Origin: Planctomycetota bacterium
GTDB taxonomy: Bacteria; Planctomycetota; Planctomycetia; Planctomycetales; Planctomycetaceae
Direction of reading: 5' to 3'
Length of the DNA: 29,230 nucleotides
Assembly: GCA_003669575.1 (NCBI GenBank)
Contig: QWOR01000328.1
Span: 1 to 29,230 of the forward strand
The position numbers were made by a program, and so were the translations under genes. Positions 8,148 through 14,142 of this stretch are shown piece after piece; the stretch's first letter is position 1, and each line of letters begins with the position of its first letter. The notes beneath the pieces are model-generated. The model was not told the DNA's origin and did no database searches. It worked only from the letters and a program-made list of their open reading frames with translations.

Positions 8148-8722
8148 TCGACACGACAGAAGAGATCCGGGATCAAATGGAAATCACCAAATCACAGCTC
8201 ACCAACAAGCTGGAGTCTCTGGAGCTTCAAGTGGCGGGAACCGTGCAATCCGCCAGCACGGCTGTCACGGCGACCGTGGAGGCAGTTCAAGACGCCGTGA
8301 CTTCGGTACGCAACACATTGGATCTCCAACGCATCACCGGCTCGCATCCGTGGTTGGTTGTGGGTGGGGCAGCTGCAATTGGCTATCTCGCCACGAAAGC
8401 ATTTACATCCGTTGAACCGGCGGACAACTCACCCGCTCTCACACATCCAGCGTCTGCCGCAGTTGTCGACCCCGAACATCGCAACGGCACCTCGAACACG
8501 CACACGAATGCAATCACCAACTCCGCTCGAACAGCCCCGGAGACCAGTGTCACAAACTCAGCCTGGGACCAGATGAGAATGGCCGCTGTAGGAGCACTCA
8601 TCGGGATCGCGAGTGATATGGCCTCACGTGCCGCCCCATTGCTCATGGACTATCTGTCCAGTTCTCCGGGTCGAATACCAGCCAGTAGCGATCCAGAATC
8701 ACCCAAAAAGGAAAAGATATGA
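8144..8722 (+). CDS. DUF3618-type membrane-associated protein
   Basis: A 192-aa protein. The first 30 residues (TTEEIRDQMEITKSQLTNKL) show the DUF3618 pattern of E-I-R followed by T-x-x-x-L-x-x-K/T-L-x-x-L-E. A hydrophobic segment lies at about 69-87 (HPWLVVGGAAAIGYLATKAF), then a Thr/Asn/Pro-rich linker of about 60 residues, then a second weakly hydrophobic helix at about 142-168. I chose ATG 8144 because it overlaps the previous stop as ATGA and the DUF3618 motif begins right there; the longer in-frame ORF upstream is antisense-free but would overlap the previous gene. Its own stop overlaps the next start, also as ATGA. The function of the family is unknown. Confidence 0.72.
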   Translation: MIDTTEEIRDQMEITKSQLTNKLESLELQVAGTVQSASTAVTATVEAVQDAVTSVRNTLDLQRITGSHPWLVVGGAAAIGYLATKAFTSVEPADNSPALTHPASAAVVDPEHRNGTSNTHTNAITNSARTAPETSVTNSAWDQMRMAAVGALIGIASDMASRAAPLLMDYLSSSPGRIPASSDPESPKKEKI

Positions 8723-9261
8723 CCGCCACATCTCATCAAGAAACTCAACTCATCACTCGGATGATTCAAGGCATCAAGGTGGCCATGTTGACCACGATTC
8801 GTCCGGACGGCTCTTTGCATAGCCGACCGATGGCGGCCCAGGATGCCGAGTTTGATGGCGTGCTCTGGTTCTTTACTTCCCTGGACTCTCCCAAAGTTGT
8901 CGAGGTCGAGCAGGAACAGCAAGTCAACGTGACGTACGCCGATTCGGTCGAGAATCGTTATGTCACCGTTTCCGGACGTGCGACGGTCGTCCTCGATCGA
9001 AACAAGATCGAAGAGTTGTGGAGCCCCACACTGAATGGGTGGTTTCCACTCGGCCTGGAAGACCCTCAAATCGCTCTCTTGCGGGTGGAAGCCGACAGCT
9101 GGAATTATTGGGACTGTCAGACGGCGAAGATGGTGCCTCGGGAAACTCATAAACCGACACCACCCGCTGATCTGGTCCGCGAGCCTGAAAAGCTGCGAAC
9201 GGCAGATATGCATGATACGTGGGTCGTTCAAGACGTCGGTTCGAAAAAGACCCGAGACTAG
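8719..9261 (+). CDS. Pyridoxamine 5'-phosphate oxidase-fold protein, general stress protein 26 type
   Basis: A 180-aa split-barrel flavin-binding protein. Hallmarks are IKVAMLTTIRPDGSLHSRPM (about 18-37), LWFFTSLDSPKVVEVE (about 49-64), VNVTYADSVENRYVTVSG (about 70-87) and a late Trp-containing strand (ADSWNYWDC). The pattern matches Bacillus general stress protein 26 and the Pyrid_ox_like family, which bind FMN or FAD; the natural substrate is not known. It is cytoplasmic. The start at 8719 overlaps the preceding stop as ATGA and has AAGGAAAAG just upstream. It joins the membrane-protein genes to the redox genes of this operon. Confidence 0.85.
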   Translation: MTATSHQETQLITRMIQGIKVAMLTTIRPDGSLHSRPMAAQDAEFDGVLWFFTSLDSPKVVEVEQEQQVNVTYADSVENRYVTVSGRATVVLDRNKIEELWSPTLNGWFPLGLEDPQIALLRVEADSWNYWDCQTAKMVPRETHKPTPPADLVREPEKLRTADMHDTWVVQDVGSKKTRD

Positions 9262-9272
9262 GGAGCCCAGTT

Positions 9273-10838
9273 ATGAATATGAAACTGGAACAGACCACTT
9301 CGGTCTGGATGGAGAGATCACAGCATCCCACCTGCGAGACTCTGACAAAGGATATTCAGACTGATGCCTGTGTCGTGGGGGCGGGGATTGCAGGACTCAC
9401 GACAGCTTATCTGCTGCTGAAAGAGGGGCGATCAGTCGTTGTGCTGGATGACGGCCCCATCGGTGGAGGTCAGACGGAACGCACGACGGCGCATCTATCG
9501 AACGCGATCGATGATCGTTATCAACAGATCGAAGATCTGCACGGAGGTGAAGGTGCGCGGCTGGCCGCTGAGAGTCATTCTGTCGCCATCGACCGTGTGG
9601 AAGCGATCATCGCGAATGAAAACATCGAGTGTGATTTCGAGAGGCTGGATGGTTATCTCGTTGCCTCTCCGGGTGAGAAACCGGATCTCCTGGAATGCGA
9701 GCTCCAGGCCGCTCATCGTGCTGGCCTGATAGAAGTCGAGATGGTTCCGAGCTGTCCCTGGGGTAACTATGACACGGGGGCTTGCCTGCGTTTTCCTCGC
9801 CAGGCCCAGTTTCACCCACTGAAGTATCTGGCAGGACTGGCAGAGGCGATACGGCGTCTAGGTGGACTGATTTTCACACAGAGTCACGCACAAGACATCG
9901 AATCTGGTCCGCCAGCTCGTGTCAGGACGCGTGAGGGCTTTCAGGTCACTGCAGCCTCAATCGTGATCGCCACGAATTCCCCGTTTAACGATCTCGTGAC
10001 AATCCACACGAAGCAAGCACCGTATATGACGTATGTACTGGGCATAAGCGTTCCGCGTGGAGCGGTCACGAAGGCTCTGTATTGGGACACGCAGAGTCCC
10101 TATCACTATGTGCGGCTGGTCTCTCCCTCTGCCAGCGAAACAACAACTCCTCAGCAGGAAGATCCACCCAGCGAAGACCTGCTGATCGTGGGGGGCGAGG
10201 ATCACAAAACCGGACAGGCTGATGACTCGGAGGAACGCTATCGCCGACTGGAGATGTGGGCTCGTGAGCGCTTTCCAGCAGTGGAAGATGTCCGCTACCG
10301 CTGGTCGGGTCAGGTTCTGGAAACCAATGATGGCCTGGCATTCATCGGTCGAAATCCTCTCGGTGGACAGAATGTGTACATCGCGACTGGTGATTCAGGT
10401 CAGGGTATGACGCACGGGACAATCGCCGGAATGCTGCTGACGGACTTGATCGTTGGTCGGCAGAATCCCTGGACCAAGCTGTATGACCCAGCTCGTGTCA
10501 CGCTACGTGCCGTCAAAAAGTTCCTGCAGGAAAATCTCAACGTGGCCCTGCAGTACAGTGCCTGGGTCACGGGAGGCAGCGTCAGTACGACTCAGGAGAT
10601 CCCATTCGGTAAGGGTGCTGTGGTGAGACGGGGCCTGTTGAAAGTGGCTGCTTATCGCGACGCCATGGGGGTCTTGCATGAGTGCTCGGCCATTTGTCCC
10701 CATCTCGGAGGAATCGTCGAATGGAACCACAACGAAAGCTCCTGGGACTGTCCGTGCCACGGATCCCGCTTTGATAAGAACGGACATCTGCTGTGTGGCC
10801 CAGCCAACATTGACCTCGCTCCAATGTGCGAAACCTGA
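9273..10838 (+). CDS. FAD-dependent oxidoreductase (DAO family) fused to a Rieske 2Fe-2S domain
   Basis: A 521-aa fusion. The N-terminal part has a dinucleotide-binding motif (DACVVGAGIAGLTTAYLLL, near residues 30-48) followed by GPIGGGQTERTTAHLS, as in glycine/gamma-glutamylputrescine oxidase-like DAO proteins; the FAD-binding C-terminal motif NVYIATGDSGQGMTHGT lies near 369-385. From about 445 a Rieske domain follows, with C475-P-H477 and C493-P-C-H496 as the 2Fe-2S ligands. This arrangement suggests electron transfer between flavin and cluster; the substrate is unknown. I place the start at ATG 9273 because GGGAG lies just before it; an upstream extension to 9219 would overlap the previous gene. 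The gene is 11 bp downstream of the stress protein and probably co-transcribed. Confidence 0.9.
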   Translation: MNMKLEQTTSVWMERSQHPTCETLTKDIQTDACVVGAGIAGLTTAYLLLKEGRSVVVLDDGPIGGGQTERTTAHLSNAIDDRYQQIEDLHGGEGARLAAESHSVAIDRVEAIIANENIECDFERLDGYLVASPGEKPDLLECELQAAHRAGLIEVEMVPSCPWGNYDTGACLRFPRQAQFHPLKYLAGLAEAIRRLGGLIFTQSHAQDIESGPPARVRTREGFQVTAASIVIATNSPFNDLVTIHTKQAPYMTYVLGISVPRGAVTKALYWDTQSPYHYVRLVSPSASETTTPQQEDPPSEDLLIVGGEDHKTGQADDSEERYRRLEMWARERFPAVEDVRYRWSGQVLETNDGLAFIGRNPLGGQNVYIATGDSGQGMTHGTIAGMLLTDLIVGRQNPWTKLYDPARVTLRAVKKFLQENLNVALQYSAWVTGGSVSTTQEIPFGKGAVVRRGLLKVAAYRDAMGVLHECSAICPHLGGIVEWNHNESSWDCPCHGSRFDKNGHLLCGPANIDLAPMCET

Positions 10839-10911
10839 TCCATTGAAAGATCGAGCACAGCTGGCGATGTCGTCCCCAGTGTCACCCAACATCTCCATAC
10901 AGGAAGAAATG

Positions 10912-11184
10912 ATGCCCCGAGAAGAACGAAAACAGCGTCGCGTCAGGCCCGTCCCCACTCCCAGGAAATTCTGGATTCATCTCGCCCTCTTTGTCGTCGT
11001 GAATGCCGGACTGATCGCACTGAACCTGATCCGTTCACCCGACAAATACTGGTTTCAATGGGTCCTGCTCGGCTGGGGAGCGGGTCTGCTGCTTATTGCC
11101 TACCGAGTTTTCGGCTGCTGCTGTTTCAATGGCTGCAAGGTGAATGCGGCGAGCGATCCAGTTCCCAAAGAAGCGTTGAAGTGA
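10912..11184 (+). CDS. Small 2TM-domain membrane protein
   Basis: A 90-aa protein with a very basic start (PREERKQRRVRPVPTPRKFW) and two membrane segments (IHLALFVVVNAGLIALNLI and WFQWVLLGWGAGLLLIAYRV) joined by a short loop with a Trp/Tyr belt. This matches the bacterial 2TM domain, a small module of unknown function often linked to sensor proteins. A cysteine cluster (GCCCFNGC) follows the second segment. The ATG at 10912 sits at a good distance from AGGAAG; ATG at 10909 and a weaker ATG at 10867 are in the same frame. The gene lies 73 bp after the Rieske fusion and 60 bp before the alcohol dehydrogenase. Confidence 0.65.
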   Translation: MPREERKQRRVRPVPTPRKFWIHLALFVVVNAGLIALNLIRSPDKYWFQWVLLGWGAGLLLIAYRVFGCCCFNGCKVNAASDPVPKEALK

Positions 11185-11244
11185 TTGCGATCTATTCGCA
11201 GCATGAAGTCTGAATCACAGAAGACGACATTCAGGAGAATTCGC

Positions 11245-12318
11245 ATGGCAAAGGTCATGAGCAGCTTTGTTATGCACGGAATCGGGAAAGTCGGCTTCAT
11301 GGAGAAGCCGATTCCTCGTCCTGGTCCGAACGATGCCATCATCCGTACGACCGTTGCACTGATCTGTACGTCAGATACGCACACCGTCGCGGGGGCAATT
11401 GGTGATCGTCAGGGACTCACGCTCGGGCACGAGGCTGTGGGGATTATTCACGAATTGGGAGATGTCGCAGCAGCCAGTGGTCGATTCCAGCTCGGTCAGC
11501 GAGTGGCGGTCAGTGCGATTACGCCATGCTTCGCCTGTGAGAATTGCCAGCGAGGGTACTCCAGCCAGTGCGGCGGCCTGCTCGGCGGCTGGAAGTTCGC
11601 GAACATCAAGGATGGAAGTTTCGCTGAATACTTTCACGTCAATAACGCCATCGCCAATCTCGCTCCTATCCCAGATGGGCTGACTGACGAACAAGCGGCT
11701 TACTGTTGCGACATGCTCTCCACCGGCTTTGTCGCGTCCGAGCATGCGAATATTCCGATGGGCGGCAGTGTCGCGATTTTTTCGCAAGGCCCCGTCGGGA
11801 TGATGGCCACAGTCGGGGCTCGGCTGCGAGGCGCGGGGCTCATCATTGGAGTCGAATCGATGCCGAATCGAATCACATTGGCCAGGAAGTTCGGCTGCGA
11901 TGTGATTGTGGACTTCACCAAAGAGGATCCGATCGAAGCCATTCTGAAGCTGACGGGTGGCGTGGGTGTTGATTCGGCCATCGAGGCTCTTGGATCGGCA
12001 CAGACATTTGCAGCCTGTGTCAAAGTCACCCGGCCCGGTGGAACGATCTCGAACATCGGTTATCACGGCGACGGAGACAGCGTCCCGATTCCTCGCGAAG
12101 CCTGGGGAGTCGGCATGAGTGACAAGGTGATCCGTACTGCCTTGTGCCCCGGAGGCTCGGAACGGATGAGACGACTAATGCGGCTGATCGAGACTGGACG
12201 CGTGGATCCCTTGCCACTGACTACGCACCGGTTCACGTTCCCAGAGATCGAGGAGGCGTTTCGGATGATGCAATCCAAAGAGGACGGGATGATCAAACCC
12301 CTGATCTCATTTGCATGA
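11245..12318 (+). CDS. Zinc-dependent alcohol dehydrogenase, isopropanol/TbADH-like
   Basis: A 357-aa medium-chain dehydrogenase that follows the Thermoanaerobacter brockii secondary alcohol dehydrogenase closely (IGKVGFMEKPIPRPGPNDAI, GGWKFANIKDGSFAEYFHVN, CPGGSERMRRL). The catalytic zinc ligands are visible as C41 (CTSDTH), H62-E63 (GHEAVG) and D156 (CCDMLSTGF). Unlike the brockii enzyme it keeps four structural-zinc cysteines, C95, C98, C101 and C109. The Rossmann region is SQGPVGMMATVGARLRGAG. At the end of the second strand it has E204-S-M where the NADP-specific brockii enzyme has G-S-R, which suggests NAD rather than NADP. It should interconvert secondary alcohols or aldehydes with ketones in the cytoplasm. 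AGGAG eight bases upstream fixes the start. The substrate is not known. Confidence 0.92.
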   Translation: MAKVMSSFVMHGIGKVGFMEKPIPRPGPNDAIIRTTVALICTSDTHTVAGAIGDRQGLTLGHEAVGIIHELGDVAAASGRFQLGQRVAVSAITPCFACENCQRGYSSQCGGLLGGWKFANIKDGSFAEYFHVNNAIANLAPIPDGLTDEQAAYCCDMLSTGFVASEHANIPMGGSVAIFSQGPVGMMATVGARLRGAGLIIGVESMPNRITLARKFGCDVIVDFTKEDPIEAILKLTGGVGVDSAIEALGSAQTFAACVKVTRPGGTISNIGYHGDGDSVPIPREAWGVGMSDKVIRTALCPGGSERMRRLMRLIETGRVDPLPLTTHRFTFPEIEEAFRMMQSKEDGMIKPLISFA

Positions 12319-12376
12319 CGGTGTGGTTAGACTTTTCAAATGCCTGTTCGATCTGCCGCGTAACAATGAGCACCTC

Positions 12377-12874
12377 ATGAGCAACACTGACAACTCTCAG
12401 TCAGTCCCCAACCGAAATGTACTCGCGTTGGTCGGATGGTGGGTCTTGTGTTTCACTGCTGCGAGTACTGGGATCTTCGTGACTATTGATGGCTGGTTCA
12501 CAAGATTAAACACACCCTCCTGGAATCCACCAGCATGGGTGTTCGGTCCTGTCTGGACCGTGTTGTATCTCATGATGGGAGTGGCTGCCTGGCTGGTGTG
12601 GAGCCAGGGGGGATGGAAAGCCCAACGTCTACCGCTGGGACTGTTCCTAATCCAACTGGTACTGAATGCTGCTTGGACTCCGCTGTTCTTCGGAATGCAT
12701 CGAATCGGACTCGCCTTGATCGACATTGCGATGCTCTGGTTGTCATTGAGTGCCACTCTAATAGCCTTCTGGCAGGTGAACAGACCGGCGGGATGGTTGC
12801 TCGTTCCCTATCTGGCCTGGGTCAGTTTTGCTGCGGTACTGAACTTCACTCTGTGGCGAATGAATCCTCAGTGA
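12377..12874 (+). CDS. tspO: TspO/MBR family membrane protein
   Basis: A 165-aa protein with five hydrophobic segments and the aromatic-rich TspO signature: WFTRLNTPSWNPPAWVFGPV, then WTVLYLMMGVAAWLVW, and near the end LNFTLWRMN. TspO binds tetrapyrroles and is linked to stress, porphyrin handling and redox control in bacteria. It is an inner or outer membrane protein depending on the host. Length is normal for the family. The ribosome binding site is weak, which fits read-through from the upstream operon; the gap to the dehydrogenase is 58 bp. ATG 12377 is chosen because the conserved region begins shortly after it and a longer frame starting at 12311 lacks family similarity. Confidence 0.9.
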   Translation: MSNTDNSQSVPNRNVLALVGWWVLCFTAASTGIFVTIDGWFTRLNTPSWNPPAWVFGPVWTVLYLMMGVAAWLVWSQGGWKAQRLPLGLFLIQLVLNAAWTPLFFGMHRIGLALIDIAMLWLSLSATLIAFWQVNRPAGWLLVPYLAWVSFAAVLNFTLWRMNPQ

Positions 12875-12891
12875 GGTACGCACGAAGTTAT

Positions 12892-12908
12892 GGGAACGTT
12901 CAGTTCCC
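12892..12908 (+). terminator. Weak hairpin after tspO, possible terminator
   Basis: GGGAAC at 12892-12897 and GTTCCC at 12903-12908 form a perfect six-base-pair stem with a five-base loop, 18 bases after the tspO stop. There is no clean T-run, only GGTTCTTTGG a few bases on, so termination here is uncertain. The rest of the 239-bp gap to the HlyD gene presumably carries that operon's promoter. Confidence 0.3.
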
Positions 12909-13113
12909 GCATGGTTCTTTGGTGAAAGTAGAATGATCTTGCAGCTATCGTCCAGATGACAACGACCAATCGTGATGAGATGACAGGGGAGCTCATTCCT
13001 ATCGCCTCTCAATTCGCTTCTCAATACTGGTCACTTCTACATCCGCCAAGTCGCTTGCGTTACACTGCGCCAGGAAACCAATCGAAAATAGAGACAGAAA
13101 ACGGCACTGAAAC

Positions 13114-14133
13114 ATGAAGGTCTCTCTGCGTCTCGGATTGCTGGTTGTCATCATTGTGGGAGGCTATCTCGGATGGCAATGGTGGCGCAGCTTGCAAGCT
13201 CCTCCGCTCCCTGAGGGGATTGTCTATGGAAATGGTCGGATTGAAGCGGTCCAGGTTGATGTGTCCGCAAAATATCCGGGGCGTGTAAAAGAGGTCCTGG
13301 TCCGAGAGGGAGACCTTGTCGAACCAGGACAGGTTCTGGCCAGAATGGATACCCAGGAACTCGAAGCCACACACGCTCAAGCACTGGCTCATCTCGCGGA
13401 AGCTCAGGAAGCAGTGAACCAATCGAAGGCTGTGATCGCTGAACGCGAAAGCGAGCTGAAGTTGGCACAAGCGAGGCTTGATCGATCAGAGAGGCTCTTG
13501 AAAGAAAAGGCGACACCGCAGGAAGAGTTTGATCAGAAGCAGAACCAGCGTGATGTGGCAATTGCTGCGGTGGATGCCGCAAAAGCTGCCGTCAACACCG
13601 CCGAGCGGTCTGTCGATGCCGCACGGGCCGGAGCCAAACAGATCGAAGTCCAGATTGATGACGCGGTCCTGAAGTCCCCCACCCGAGGGCGAGTGCTGTA
13701 CCGGCTGGCAGAAAACGGTGAAGTGCTCGCTGGCGGTGGAAAGGTTCTGACTCTACTCGACTTGAGCGATATCTACATGGAGATATTTCTCCCCTCCCGG
13801 GATGTGGCTCGAATCTCATTGGGAGCAGAAGCTCGCATCACGCTGGATGTGGCCCCCGGATACGCCGGTCCTGCCAAAGTCAGCTTCGTCTCCCCCGAAG
13901 CTCAGTTCACCCCGAAACAGGTCGAAACCGCCAGCGAACGCGACAAGTTAATGTTCCGCGTCAAAGTGCAGGTTCCGCCGGAGGCAGTGCGTCGGCATCT
14001 GGAGAAGATCAAAACCGGGATCCGCGGCGGGGCCTATGTGCGTCTCGACGAATCGATTCCCTGGCCAGCCTCACTGGAGAAACGTTTTCCCGACGACTTG
14101 TCAGAGATCCACTCCCAAAAATCGCTTCCCTGA
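13114..14133 (+). CDS. HlyD-family periplasmic adaptor (YhiI-like)
   Basis: A 339-aa membrane fusion protein. A single N-terminal membrane segment (LRLGLLVVIIVGGYLGW) is followed by a half-lipoyl strand (VQVDVSAKYPGRVKEVLVRE, about 48-67, with GDLVEPGQVLARMD next). A long Ala/Glu/Lys-rich coiled-coil hairpin covers about 83-180, then a second half-lipoyl motif (VLKSPTRGRVLYRLAENGEV, about 188-207) and a beta-barrel region to the end. It should bridge the inner-membrane ABC transporter to an outer-membrane channel. It is the first of three genes in the order adaptor, RbbA-type ATPase/permease, ABC-2 permease, as in E. coli yhiI-rbbA-yhhJ. The gap to the next gene is 9 bp. No TolC-type gene is in the window. 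Confidence 0.9.
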   Translation: MKVSLRLGLLVVIIVGGYLGWQWWRSLQAPPLPEGIVYGNGRIEAVQVDVSAKYPGRVKEVLVREGDLVEPGQVLARMDTQELEATHAQALAHLAEAQEAVNQSKAVIAERESELKLAQARLDRSERLLKEKATPQEEFDQKQNQRDVAIAAVDAAKAAVNTAERSVDAARAGAKQIEVQIDDAVLKSPTRGRVLYRLAENGEVLAGGGKVLTLLDLSDIYMEIFLPSRDVARISLGAEARITLDVAPGYAGPAKVSFVSPEAQFTPKQVETASERDKLMFRVKVQVPPEAVRRHLEKIKTGIRGGAYVRLDESIPWPASLEKRFPDDLSEIHSQKSLP

Positions 14134-14142
14134 ATCGAGGCG

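Noticed and set aside
10678..10911. Longer version of the 2TM protein starting within the Rieske gene.
   Set aside because: It would overlap the Rieske domain for 160 bases in another frame; the basic start and ribosome site at 10909-10912 fit better.
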